Positions 1 to 7,964 of a DNA stretch of 64,000 nt are shown piece by piece. The position numbers were made by a program, and so were the translations under genes. Below the pieces are notes generated by a model. That model made no database searches. It was not told where the DNA came from and worked only from the letters and a program-made list of their open reading frames with translations. The stretch's first letter is position 1. Each line of letters opens with the position of its first letter. Origin of the DNA: Pseudoalteromonas espejiana DSM 9414 (GTDB lineage: Bacteria; Pseudomonadota; Gammaproteobacteria; Enterobacterales; Alteromonadaceae); the NCBI RefSeq assembly GCF_002221525.1, contig NZ_CP011028.1, positions 2,987,001-3,051,000 of the forward strand, in the 5' to 3' direction.

Positions 1-6
1 TTACCT

Positions 7-1353
7 TTATAAATTATCTACATCAATATTGTGTTTTTTAATCAGTTTGTAAAAGTCTGAACGGTTTCGTTTAGCAAGCTTTGCGCCTTCGGCTACATTG
101 CCGCCCGCCATTTTTAGCGTATTTATAACGTAGTCGCGTTCAAATTCTTTTTTAGCGTCGTTAAGTGATAACGGCTCTGCACTGGCCTCATTAGCATTAA
201 GTGCGTTTAACACTAAATGCGCCGAAATTACGTCACTGGCGCTAAGTGCAACGACTTGTTCTACTACGTTTTGTAATTGGCGAATATTACCTGGCCAATC
301 GTAGCGCACAAGTGCATGCATGGCATCGTTGGCAAAGCGCTTTTCAGCTTGGTTCATGCGCTTAGCAATACTGGCGCTAAAGTGTTGCGCTAGTAAACTT
401 ATGTCTTCACGGCGCTCACAAAGTGGCGGTAATTTTAAGTTAACAACGTTTAAGCGGTAGTATAAATCTTCCCTAAATTGCTGATTACTAATCGCATCCG
501 GTAAGTTTTTATGAGTAGCCGATACAATGCGTACATCAATAGGGATTTCTTCTTGAAAACCAACAGGGCGAATGGTTTTTTCTTGTAGTACTCGCAGTAA
601 TTTAACTTGTAAGTTAAGGGGCATATCGCCAATTTCATCTAAAAATAACGTGCCGCCCTGCGCTTGTTGAAACAAACCTTGGTGATCTTTCACCGCCCCT
701 GTAAAGGCCCCTTTTTTGTGGCCAAATAGCTCAGACTCTAAAAGCTCACCAGGTACAGCGCCACAGTTAATGGCCACAAATGGCCCATCGCTTACATGAC
801 TGTGTTGGTGAATCGCTTGCGCCAGCAGTTCTTTACCTGTACCACTTGCACCAGAGATAAGCACATTAACTTGTGTTGGCCCAAGTAATTTTACTTGCTC
901 AAGCAAATGCAGCATAGCGCCACTGCGAGTCACAATATTACTTTTTGGAATAACTTCATCGGCGTTAACACCATGTATTTCAATTGCTTTTGCAAGGCTG
1001 TCGAATAGCTCGTCTTTATCTACTGGTTTTGTTATAAAAGCAAAAATACCTTGTTTAGTGGCTTCAACCGCATCAGGAATAGATCCATGAGCTGTCATCA
1101 TAATAACGGGCAATGCTGGGTAGCGGCTTTGCAGTTGGCGATGTAGTGTCATGCCATCCATTTCATCCATACGCAAGTCGGTTATTACCGCATCAAACAC
1201 TTGGTTTTTGAGTATTTGCAGTGCCGTAATACCACTTTCGCAAGTAGTTACTTCGTAATCTTTAGACTCGATACGAATAGTCAGTAATTTTAATAAGCTG
1301 GCGTCGTCATCAACTAATAATACTTTTGCGCCTTGCAGCTTTTGTTCGGCCAT
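7..1353 (-). CDS. glrR: Sigma-54-dependent response regulator GlrR (QseF)
   Basis: Cytoplasmic enhancer-binding response regulator of 448 aa (E. coli GlrR is about 444). The receiver domain has an acidic pocket at residues 15-17 and the phospho-acceptor Asp59. The AAA+ domain has Walker A GASGTGKE (168-175), the sigma-54 contact motif GAFTGA (215-220) and Walker B FLDE (237-240). A Fis-type helix-turn-helix closes the C-terminus. I start at the ATG opening MAEQKL; the frame runs 58 codons further upstream but that stretch overlaps the preceding lipoprotein gene and has no receiver homology. It is the last gene of glrK-lipoprotein-glrR, the same order as E. coli glrK-yfhG-glrR. The AAA+ motifs make the sigma-54 role secure; the target genes are inferred only. 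Confidence 0.93.
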   Translation of the reverse strand: MAEQKLQGAKVLLVDDDASLLKLLTIRIESKDYEVTTCESGITALQILKNQVFDAVITDLRMDEMDGMTLHRQLQSRYPALPVIMMTAHGSIPDAVEATKQGIFAFITKPVDKDELFDSLAKAIEIHGVNADEVIPKSNIVTRSGAMLHLLEQVKLLGPTQVNVLISGASGTGKELLAQAIHQHSHVSDGPFVAINCGAVPGELLESELFGHKKGAFTGAVKDHQGLFQQAQGGTLFLDEIGDMPLNLQVKLLRVLQEKTIRPVGFQEEIPIDVRIVSATHKNLPDAISNQQFREDLYYRLNVVNLKLPPLCERREDISLLAQHFSASIAKRMNQAEKRFANDAMHALVRYDWPGNIRQLQNVVEQVVALSASDVISAHLVLNALNANEASAEPLSLNDAKKEFERDYVINTLKMAGGNVAEGAKLAKRNRSDFYKLIKKHNIDVDNL

Positions 1354-1355
1354 AA

Positions 1356-1889
1356 TTACTGCTCCTTGGTATCTTCGCGCAGTAATAACTGCTGCTCTAT
1401 GGTGGCTAATGAGGACAATGTTTGCTGCATTTTGTCGTTCAGGGCTTGCTGCTCTTTTTTTGCATTTATTTGTCGAGTAACGTGCTGCTTTTGCAGCCAT
1501 AAATATTGTTTTATCGGGTCGGGCCAAAAGTAGGCTAAATCTAGCTTTTGTAGCTTTTTCATTACTTCGTCAGGAGCGCTTGCGGTATTTAAACACATAT
1601 AGTTAAAAAAGCTTTTTAGTTCTTTTTCACCTAAAAAGGTATGTGTACTGGGCTTAATTTTAAACCCACCACATTGGTTAGCATGCCATGCAATTACTTG
1701 CTCTGCGCTTGGGTAAACAGGCTCACTTTTGGGGCGCACTTTTGGATTAGGTACTGTGCTTTTTATTTTTGTATTAGTTGGTTCAACCTTTTCAGTAGAG
1801 GCTGTTTTTTGTGTGTTATTTATTTCACACCCAGCTAATACAACCGCACTGCTGAGCACACATAAAATAGCTATTAAGCGCGTACGCAT
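1356..1889 (-). CDS. QseG/YfhG-like lipoprotein of the glr locus
   Basis: Predicted lipoprotein of 177 aa. A short basic N-terminus and hydrophobic stretch end in a lipobox VLAGC with Cys21. The mature part is Lys/Gln-rich with a helical, probably coiled-coil C-terminal half. It lies between the glrK and glrR homologues with gaps of 4 and 2 bases, so translation is probably coupled. In E. coli the gene at this position (yfhG/qseG) encodes an outer-membrane lipoprotein linked to the kinase. Identity rests mainly on position and lipoprotein nature, because sequence conservation in this family is weak. Confidence 0.8.
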   Translation of the reverse strand: MRTRLIAILCVLSSAVVLAGCEINNTQKTASTEKVEPTNTKIKSTVPNPKVRPKSEPVYPSAEQVIAWHANQCGGFKIKPSTHTFLGEKELKSFFNYMCLNTASAPDEVMKKLQKLDLAYFWPDPIKQYLWLQKQHVTRQINAKKEQQALNDKMQQTLSSLATIEQQLLLREDTKEQ

Positions 1890-1893
1890 GCTA

Positions 1894-3345
1894 TTAAACT
1901 CCTTGATTATTTAACGGTATTTTTATTGTAAATAAACAGCCCTGAGGTTGATTATGCTCAACATTAAGCTGCCCTCTTAATTGTTCAACCGACTCTTTAA
2001 CTATGGTTAAACCTAAGCCACTGCCTTGCAGCGTAACATCTTTAGAATGCTTACCTTGATAAAATGCGCTGAAAATCTGGCTTTTTTCTTGCTCTTTAAT
2101 CCCACAGCCATTGTCGCTAACCTGCATAATGAGCAGCTTATTTTCAAGCGCTAGAGCTATGTTTATACTTTGCTCATTAGCAGAAAATTTTAATGCATTA
2201 GAAATAAGTTGAATAAGGATCATTTCAATAAGCTCCCTTGGTAAAGCCAACGGTTTATTGGGTATACTGTTTTGCCAATTAAGGGCTTGCTGTTTGGCCG
2301 TTAAGCGGTGTTCAAAATGACTATTTATTTTGTTAATTAAATAGCTAAATTCAACTTCGCTCACACTATCTTTGCTGGTACGAATCGCGTTGTAACTTAG
2401 TAGGCTGTCGATCATCGTGCGCAAGCGCACCATAGATTCACTTATTAGCTCAAGCACCGCTTGCTGCTCTTTTGTAATTGGGCCAACAATTTCATCACTA
2501 AGTAAATCGGTGCCCTCTACCATAGACGCCAATGGCGTTTTTAGTTCGTGGGTAACATGGCGTAAAAAGGTATCTTTTTGCTGCTCTAACATATGTAGTT
2601 GCTCTTGCACCCAACGTAGCTTTTCACCTAGTTCAACTAGCTCTGTTGAGCCCTGTACAGATATTTTTTGCTGCCAATGACCCTGCCCTAACTTATCAAT
2701 CACTGACGTTAAGCCTTTTAAACGCTTACTTATACGCCATAAAAAGCCACCACCTACAAGTAAAGTAAGTGGAATAAGCGCCACTAACCAGTTAATAAAC
2801 GAGCTTTGCAAAGCGCTTAATTCGCTTTGGTTATTTTGAATTTGCGCCGCGTTTGTATCGCGCAGCCACACAGTAAGCTCAGCCATTAAATCACTAATGG
2901 GCACAAATAATGCGGCATCTTGTTGGTTGTTTTTAATTAGCGCTGTATGTGTTGTACTAAGTGTATTTGCTAAACGGCGCCATTGTGTGGTGTATTGTGG
3001 TGTTGCACTTACTTGGCTTAACTCATCAATTGAATTTAATGACGACTGCCACTTTTCGTTAATAAGCGTGTCGAGCGATTCGCTTTTTAATACCCAGTTT
3101 TGCCTAGTGGCTCGCTCTAAACTGTTTAACTCTTGCTTTAAAAAATTAAATGACTTAGTAACTTGGTAGTTATTACTAACAATAAGCTGGGTAACTGCAA
3201 GCTGTTTGTTTAACGCATTTAGAAACACAATAACCACTAAACTAAGCGGAAGTAACGACAGCAGCATGCTAATTACAAACTGACCTATTAAGTTGGGTCG
3301 CCAGTTAAGCATTGCATAGTACTTTTTAGCCATAGCTATTGGCAT
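1894..3345 (-). CDS. glrK: Sensor histidine kinase GlrK (QseE)
   Basis: Inner-membrane sensor kinase of 483 aa. Transmembrane segments lie at about residues 21-43 and 184-203, bracketing a periplasmic helical sensor region of about 140 residues. A HAMP linker follows, then a HisKA domain with the phospho-acceptor His266 in VTHELKTPL, then an HATPase domain ending in the G-boxes DNGCGI and GSGLGL. The first ATG is preferred because AAGGAA lies about 8 bases upstream. It is the first gene of a three-gene unit with the lipoprotein and GlrR. The stimulus cannot be read from sequence. Confidence 0.9.
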   Translation of the reverse strand: MPIAMAKKYYAMLNWRPNLIGQFVISMLLSLLPLSLVVIVFLNALNKQLAVTQLIVSNNYQVTKSFNFLKQELNSLERATRQNWVLKSESLDTLINEKWQSSLNSIDELSQVSATPQYTTQWRRLANTLSTTHTALIKNNQQDAALFVPISDLMAELTVWLRDTNAAQIQNNQSELSALQSSFINWLVALIPLTLLVGGGFLWRISKRLKGLTSVIDKLGQGHWQQKISVQGSTELVELGEKLRWVQEQLHMLEQQKDTFLRHVTHELKTPLASMVEGTDLLSDEIVGPITKEQQAVLELISESMVRLRTMIDSLLSYNAIRTSKDSVSEVEFSYLINKINSHFEHRLTAKQQALNWQNSIPNKPLALPRELIEMILIQLISNALKFSANEQSINIALALENKLLIMQVSDNGCGIKEQEKSQIFSAFYQGKHSKDVTLQGSGLGLTIVKESVEQLRGQLNVEHNQPQGCLFTIKIPLNNQGV

Positions 3346-3487
3346 TGTGTGTTCCTTTTTATAATTTTAAGCCTTTATTTTAATTACTTACCTTATACTC
3401 TCGCTGAATCAACTTCTATATTTAATCCAACACGCTTCGTTTGTTGCTATTTAGTAACATGCTAACTCATTGATATTTAAGCTAAGC

Positions 3488-3511
3488 CAACACTCGTATT
3501 TAAGGGTGTTG
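3488..3511. promoter_or_regulatory. Inverted repeat, candidate enhancer site
   Basis: CAACACTC pairs with GGGTGTTG across an 8-base AT-rich spacer (8 pairs, one of them G-T). It lies about 90-110 bases upstream of the -24/-12 element, a typical position for a sigma-54 activator site. The sequence does not match the E. coli GlrR consensus TGTC-N10-GACA, so assignment to GlrR is a guess based on adjacency. Confidence 0.35.
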
Positions 3512-3596
3512 CAAAATTAACACAAAACTAAGTAAATATTTCCTACACCAGCCACTTAAAAACCATAACCCATTGAAAATTAACACCTAAAATTTA

Positions 3597-3612
3597 TGGC
3601 ACTATTTTTGTA
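3597..3612 (+). promoter_or_regulatory. Candidate sigma-54 promoter (-24/-12)
   Basis: TGGCACTATTTTTGTA fits the sigma-54 consensus TGGCAC-N5-TTGCA with a single departure (GT for GC in the -12 element) and correct GG-to-G spacing. Transcription would start near 3624, leaving a short leader with AAGGAA before the first EF-hand ATG at 3648. Confidence 0.45.
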
Positions 3613-3647
3613 ATACCCAGTGCAACTTTAATCAATAAGGAAATTAA

Positions 3648-3881
3648 ATGAACAACCGCTTTTTAGTAATTTTACCTTTGCTTGCCTTTGGATTTATGGG
3701 CACCGATGCAATAGCTATGGACGTTCAAGCTACATTTAATGAGCTAGATAAAGACAGTAACGGCACACTTAGCGAATCAGAAGCGGGTGAAGACGCTGTA
3801 CTACACGAAAATTTTTCACAAATAGACACTAACCAAGATGGTCAGTTGTCGCTAAGTGAATTCAAAAAGTTTATTCAGTAA
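3648..3881 (+). CDS. Exported two-EF-hand protein (1 of 4)
   Basis: Small predicted periplasmic or secreted Ca2+-binding protein of 77 aa. A signal peptide of about 23 residues ends near AIA. The mature part of about 54 residues is almost entirely two EF-hand loops at residues 34-45 (DKDSNGTLSESE) and 60-71 (DTNQDGQLSLSE). Both have Asp1, acidic or Asn side chains at 3 and 5, Gly6 and Glu12, so both should bind calcium. AAGGAA lies upstream of the ATG. It leads a row of four related genes and has the best candidate promoter. No homologue of known function comes to mind beyond generic EF-hand proteins. Confidence 0.85.
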   Translation: MNNRFLVILPLLAFGFMGTDAIAMDVQATFNELDKDSNGTLSESEAGEDAVLHENFSQIDTNQDGQLSLSEFKKFIQ

Positions 3882-3905
3882 ATTCATTCAATAAGGAACA
3901 TAATT

Positions 3906-4133
3906 ATGAAACAACTTATCGCTGCATTTTCTTTGATGTTTTTAGCCATTAGTGCCACTGCTTTAGCATCGTCAGTAAACATACGCTTTGCACATTTAGA
4001 CAAAAATATGGACGGCGCTGTGTCGCTTGCAGAAGCAAAGCAAGACAAAGAAGTCATGAGACAATTTGCCGACTTAGACGAAAACGAAGATAAAGAAATC
4101 TCAAAAGAAGAGTTTCAAAACTTTAAACCGTAG
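3906..4133 (+). CDS. Exported two-EF-hand protein (2 of 4)
   Basis: Predicted exported protein of 75 aa, 24 bases after the first EF-hand gene and with its own AAGGAA site. The signal peptide runs to about residue 21 (ATALA). EF loop 1 at 32-43 (DKNMDGAVSLAE) is canonical. Loop 2 at 58-69 (DENEDKEISKEE) has Lys in place of Gly6, which may lower affinity or alter loop geometry. The two loops start 26 residues apart, exactly as in the other three members, supporting origin by tandem duplication. Confidence 0.83.
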   Translation: MKQLIAAFSLMFLAISATALASSVNIRFAHLDKNMDGAVSLAEAKQDKEVMRQFADLDENEDKEISKEEFQNFKP

Positions 4134-4347
4134 TTGACCTTAATTCTGATCAATACAAGATAGGTTTATTATCTAGGCATCAGATGAATTAAGTTTTACT
4201 TAAGCTTTTAACAAGTAAGGTAGTCACTAAAGCATTTGCCATAATCCCTGAGGGAATGTGTAAACGGATTTAATGTTGGGAAGTTAAATTATGGCAAGTG
4301 CTTTATTTTATAAATGCTTAAGCACAGTATTATTTGGAAGGAAAACC
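4134..4347 (+). other. Gap inside the EF-hand cluster
   Basis: A 214-base non-coding stretch separating EF-hand genes 2 and 3. It contains a short palindrome TCCCTGAGGGA near 4246-4256 but no clear terminator or promoter consensus. An in-frame ATG at 4291 would extend gene 3 by 19 codons, but that extension lacks a signal-peptide start and a ribosome site. Confidence 0.5.
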
Positions 4348-4584
4348 ATGAAGCGTGTTTTTTTTAGTGTTATCGCCTTTGTTATGATTAGTTTTAATGC
4401 TGCTGCACTTGATGTGAAACAGCGCTTTGATCATCTCGATGCCAATAAAAGCGGCTATTTAACTCAAGACGAGTTAGAGCCACAACCTCAGCTACTCAGC
4501 ACTTTTATGCGTTGGGACAAAGATCAAGACAAGCAAATTTCACTTATTGAATTTAAAAATTATTTAACCAATAACCTCTACTGA
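4348..4584 (+). CDS. Exported two-EF-hand protein (3 of 4)
   Basis: Predicted exported protein of 78 aa starting at the ATG preceded by GGAAGGA. The signal peptide ends near residue 20 (NAAA). EF loop 1 at 31-42 (DANKSGYLTQDE) is canonical; loop 2 at 57-68 (DKDQDKQISLIE) carries Lys at position 6 like gene 2. Loop spacing is again 26 residues. It is followed after 8 bases by the fourth gene, so the two are probably translated together. Confidence 0.83.
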   Translation: MKRVFFSVIAFVMISFNAAALDVKQRFDHLDANKSGYLTQDELEPQPQLLSTFMRWDKDQDKQISLIEFKNYLTNNLY

Positions 4585-4592
4585 GTATTAGT

Positions 4593-4829
4593 ATGAAAAC
4601 CTTAAGCTATTTAGCGCTTGTTGCGCTTAGCCTTTTTAGCACCTTAAGCCTCGCACAAAGTACAGAAATTGCAGACAAATTTAAAAAATTCGACCGCAAT
4701 AATGATGGTTTTTTAACACGCTCCGAAACCGCTGTAGACCCCGCTCTTTGGTCACGTTTTTCTAGTTATGATAAAGACAAAGACGGCCAGCTCACATTAA
4801 CTGAGTACGGTATTTACGCCAGTAAGTAA
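4593..4829 (+). CDS. Exported two-EF-hand protein (4 of 4)
   Basis: Predicted exported protein of 78 aa with a signal peptide to about residue 21 (LSLA). The two canonical EF loops are at 34-45 (DRNNDGFLTRSE) and 60-71 (DKDKDGQLTLTE), both with Gly6 and Glu12. The ribosome site is weak and the start lies 8 bases after the stop of gene 3, suggesting translational coupling. The mature protein of about 57 residues is essentially one EF-hand pair, similar to a half-calmodulin. Confidence 0.83.
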   Translation: MKTLSYLALVALSLFSTLSLAQSTEIADKFKKFDRNNDGFLTRSETAVDPALWSRFSSYDKDKDGQLTLTEYGIYASK

Positions 4830-4945
4830 TTATTTTACAAAGCTTAAAGCCTAAGATAGGTTTTAAGCTATTTACCTCAACATATTGGTATTCTAAAATT
4901 GAGTTTGCTAGTGTTATTTTACTAACAATAAAAAATAACCTACTT

Positions 4946-6601
4946 ATGCAACTCAAAAAACTATGTAAACCTTTCATACTTGCTAGCTTGTTAATAAGCA
5001 GCACTGTTATAGCGCAAACCCAAGTTATTTATAATGCCAATGGCTACACACCTTTGTACCAAGGTGATGTTCAGTCGTTTTCTACTTTGGTAATTAAAAA
5101 TGGCAAAGTGGTTAAAGTTGGCGATGATTCACTTAAAGACTCCTTCCCTAATGCTAAATTAATTGATGCAAAAGGTAACACGTTACTGCCAGGACTTATT
5201 GATGCACACGGCCATGTTATTGGCCTTGGCGATAACTTATCGCAACTTGATGTACGCGGTGCTAAGTCGGTTGACGAAATAACCACAAAATTAAAAAGCT
5301 TTGCTGAAAATAAACAGGGCTGGATTTTAGGCCGAGGTTGGAACCAAGAGCTGTGGAGCGATACGCGTTTTCCAACCGCTAAAGACTTAGATAAAGTAGT
5401 TGATGATCGTCCAGTGGTACTGTCTCGCGTTGATAGCCATGCTATTTGGGTTAATAGCAAAGCGTTAAAACTGGCAGGCATAACCAGCGCAACCAAAGCG
5501 CCTGAAGGCGGCGAAATTATCAAAGACGAATTTGGTAACCCAACCGGTATTTTTATTGATAAAGCAGAGTCGTTGATTACTCAGCATATGAGCGCCCCTA
5601 CCAAACAAGCAATTAGCGACTCGTTAGATGCGGCAGGCCAACATTTACTTAGCTTAGGGATCACCTCTACGCACGATGCAGGAATAGATAAAACAACCTG
5701 GCAAGTTTATAAAGAGCGTAGTGAACAAGGTAATTTACCACTGAGAATTGTTGGGATGTTAAGCGCAGCAAGCCCTGATTTAACCGAAATGCTTAAAGCT
5801 GGGCGCTACCAAGATGCCAGCTCGTTTATGTCTATACGCAGTGTAAAAGTATATGCCGATGGCGCTCTTGGCTCCCGTGGAGCTGCTTTAATTGAAGATT
5901 ACGCCGATAGAAAAAACCATCACGGGCTCATGCTAGAAACTCAAGCAAAATTGGAGGAATTATTTACCTTAAGCTTTAAGCATGGGTTTAGCGCCAATAC
6001 GCATGCCATTGGGGACAAAGCCAATAAAGTGGTACTTGATGCGTATAAAAATGTATTTAAGCAAACTGGCGGCATATTATTGCGTAACCGAATTGAACAT
6101 GCGCAAATTGTCACCCCTGAAGATATTCCGCGTTTTAAAACGCTTAAAATAATTCCATCTATGCAACCTGTACACGCTACATCAGATATGCACATGGCAG
6201 AGCAGCGCTTGAGCGATGACCAGTTACAAGGTGCTTATGCATGGCAAACGTTTTTAAAGCAAGGCTCTGTGATTGCAGCAGGCTCTGATTACCCTGTAGA
6301 GCTTGCCAACCCGTTTGATGGCTTATATTCAGCCATTACACGTATGGATCATAATATGCTGCCAGAGAACGGCTGGCGCGCAAGTGAAGTACTAAGCAGA
6401 GAGCAAGCATTAAGAGCCTTTACCCTCGGTGGCGCTTATGCAGCCCATCAAGAATTTAAAATAGGCAGTTTAGAGCACGGCAAATGGGCCGACTTTATTT
6501 TAATAGATAAAGACTACTTTAAAGCACCTTTAGATGAGATTTATAAAACAAACGTTTTACAAACTTGGATAGCTGGTGAATTACGTTATAAAAAAGAATA
6601 G
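4946..6601 (+). CDS. Exported YtcJ-like amidohydrolase (family 3)
   Basis: Metal-dependent hydrolase of 551 aa. A signal peptide (residues 1-23, ending VIA) predicts a periplasmic location. The amidohydrolase core begins with a small beta domain, followed by the metal motif HGH (His88 and His90). Downstream are the features of the YtcJ/amidohydrolase-3 group: VYADGALGSRGA, NTHAIGDKA, RIEHAQIV and a late Asp in AAGSDYPVE. Substrate is unknown; relatives act on N-acyl or cyclic amide bonds. It follows the EF-hand genes after 116 bases on the same strand, but a functional link is not shown. Confidence 0.87.
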   Translation: MQLKKLCKPFILASLLISSTVIAQTQVIYNANGYTPLYQGDVQSFSTLVIKNGKVVKVGDDSLKDSFPNAKLIDAKGNTLLPGLIDAHGHVIGLGDNLSQLDVRGAKSVDEITTKLKSFAENKQGWILGRGWNQELWSDTRFPTAKDLDKVVDDRPVVLSRVDSHAIWVNSKALKLAGITSATKAPEGGEIIKDEFGNPTGIFIDKAESLITQHMSAPTKQAISDSLDAAGQHLLSLGITSTHDAGIDKTTWQVYKERSEQGNLPLRIVGMLSAASPDLTEMLKAGRYQDASSFMSIRSVKVYADGALGSRGAALIEDYADRKNHHGLMLETQAKLEELFTLSFKHGFSANTHAIGDKANKVVLDAYKNVFKQTGGILLRNRIEHAQIVTPEDIPRFKTLKIIPSMQPVHATSDMHMAEQRLSDDQLQGAYAWQTFLKQGSVIAAGSDYPVELANPFDGLYSAITRMDHNMLPENGWRASEVLSREQALRAFTLGGAYAAHQEFKIGSLEHGKWADFILIDKDYFKAPLDEIYKTNVLQTWIAGELRYKKE

Positions 6602-6721
6602 GTTACTAAATAAGCATTATTCACAATAAATGAATTTATTATGAATATTTACTAAAGTAATTAAAAAGTATGTCGATAAATGGAGGATTTTAAAAAACCT
6701 CTTATGTTTCAGGAAGAAAAC

Positions 6722-7399
6722 ATGTTATCCAAAAAAATATCTCTTACTTTATCGACTCTTTTTACTTTATCACTTTCAGCATGTTCTACTCACCCGGTTT
6801 ATAATGGTCACGCTCCCCATAATAATATTGGTCATCATAACGCTCATAGCCGCTATTCAGACATTCACCAACCTCGTGTAAATAACTGGCAATTTCCTGA
6901 AAATAACTACCGCCCAATTAACAGCAGTAAGTTATTAAGTAATTATACCGAGCAATTAGCAATGAAGCTGATTGAAAATATGAATTACATAAATAGTGGG
7001 ACGCCTATTGCAATTACTTCGTTCGTGAACTTAGACGACAATTTACAAACCACAAATATATTTGGTAATCACCTAGCTGAAAGCTTTATTACTGAAATGC
7101 AGGAGTTTGGGTTGTCTGTGGTTGATTACAAGCACACAGGCGCAGTGCATGTAACCCCTTTAGGTGATTTCTCATTTAGCCGTAATGGTAAAGAGATCAA
7201 AGGTTACCCACATATCGAATACACTTTAACAGGCACTTTAACTTACACTAATCGCGGTGTAATTGTTAACGCTCGAATTATTGGTGCGAAGTCTAAAGTG
7301 GTGGTTTCATCTGCTAAAGGATTTATCCCAAGTTTTGTGGTTGAGTCACTGCACCCAACTCGCAGAACTGATGGGATTGTATTAGACGCGATTCAGTAA
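6722..7399 (+). CDS. FlgO-domain lipoprotein
   Basis: Predicted outer-membrane lipoprotein of 225 aa with lipobox LSAC and Cys21, then a His/Asn-rich linker to about residue 60. The C-terminal 160 residues resemble the FlgO domain (LAMKLIENMNYINSGTPIAITSF, later HIEYTLTGTLTYTNRGVIVNARI), in which a conserved alpha/beta fold follows the lipid anchor. I start at the ATG with AGGAAG upstream rather than an ATG 14 codons earlier. FlgO proteins of Vibrio are flagellar outer-membrane lipoproteins, but there are no flagellar genes here, so a general envelope role is equally possible. Confidence 0.72.
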   Translation: MLSKKISLTLSTLFTLSLSACSTHPVYNGHAPHNNIGHHNAHSRYSDIHQPRVNNWQFPENNYRPINSSKLLSNYTEQLAMKLIENMNYINSGTPIAITSFVNLDDNLQTTNIFGNHLAESFITEMQEFGLSVVDYKHTGAVHVTPLGDFSFSRNGKEIKGYPHIEYTLTGTLTYTNRGVIVNARIIGAKSKVVVSSAKGFIPSFVVESLHPTRRTDGIVLDAIQ

Positions 7400-7403
7400 A
7401 ACT

Positions 7404-7435
7404 AAAAAAGGGTTAACTTGTGTTAACCCTTTTTT
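7404..7435. terminator. Bidirectional intrinsic terminator
   Basis: GGGTTAAC pairs with GTTAACCC across TTGT, flanked by A6 and T6, between convergent genes ending at 7399 and 7451. Confidence 0.9.
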
Positions 7436-7450
7436 GTACCAGCGAGTAGC

Positions 7451-7687
7451 TTAGCTTTTTGCCTGTTCTACTTTTGGCTGGCGATATAATTTTATAAGGT
7501 GGTAAATATTTACCAAGGCTAGTAAGCCATTAGTAAAGGCCACTGGCACAGCCTCTATTGCCACGCCATAGGCCGTGAATACAATACAACCAAACATATT
7601 GTACCAACGAAGCTTTACCACATCGGTCATTGTTAACGATGCAACCAATAAAGCTGATGCAATATAACCTAAATATTCCCAACTCAA
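7451..7687 (-). CDS. Small membrane protein, YgjV/CBU_0592-like
   Basis: Integral inner-membrane protein of 78 aa with about three hydrophobic segments (roughly 5-20, 28-45 and 50-66) and a basic polar tail. The pattern MSWEYLGYIASALL and LRWYNMFGCIVFTAYG resembles small half-transporter-like proteins of the YgjV/CBU_0592 type. Function is unknown in that group. GAGAAC-like purine bases precede the ATG. It stands alone, convergent with the FlgO-like gene. Confidence 0.65.
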   Translation of the reverse strand: MSWEYLGYIASALLVASLTMTDVVKLRWYNMFGCIVFTAYGVAIEAVPVAFTNGLLALVNIYHLIKLYRQPKVEQAKS

Positions 7688-7939
7688 TTGTTCTCTCCTA
7701 CCCTTTAGGTTAGCATTACGCTAATGCTAACTTGTGGCACTTGTAAGTGTTGCAAAGTATAAAATAAAAAAACTAACTTGCTTAAAAAACCTTAAAAAGT
7801 ATATTGGTTGTAGCCAATAGCTTCCTAAATCATTACACGGGAAATGAAGGTATTACGTACATAGCAAAGCTAAATACAATAGCAAGTTAGCGTAAATTCT
7901 TAGAGCCTTAATAATATCGTCATTAAGGTGTAATAAATA

Positions 7940-7951
7940 GGACAATTGTCC
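7940..7951. promoter_or_regulatory. 12-base perfect palindrome before a Crp/Fnr gene
   Basis: GGACAATTGTCC is a perfect palindrome ending 13 bases before the ATG at 7965. Its position fits an operator for autoregulation or a leader hairpin that hides the ribosome site. It is not a Crp (TGTGA-N6-TCACA) or Fnr (TTGAT-N4-ATCAA) site. Confidence 0.45.
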
Positions 7952-7964
7952 GAAGAGCATATTG

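Larger units (their letters stand above)
3346..3647. other. Divergent intergenic region between glrK and EF-hand genes
   Basis: AT-rich 302-base gap with no gene. It holds an inverted repeat at 3488-3511 and a sigma-54-like -24/-12 element at 3597-3612, both described separately. It must also contain the promoter of glrK on the minus strand, which I cannot place confidently. Confidence 0.7.

Noticed and set aside
1354..1527. N-terminal extension of glrR by 58 residues
   Set aside because: The stretch overlaps the lipoprotein gene in another frame and has no receiver-domain similarity; a good ATG follows.
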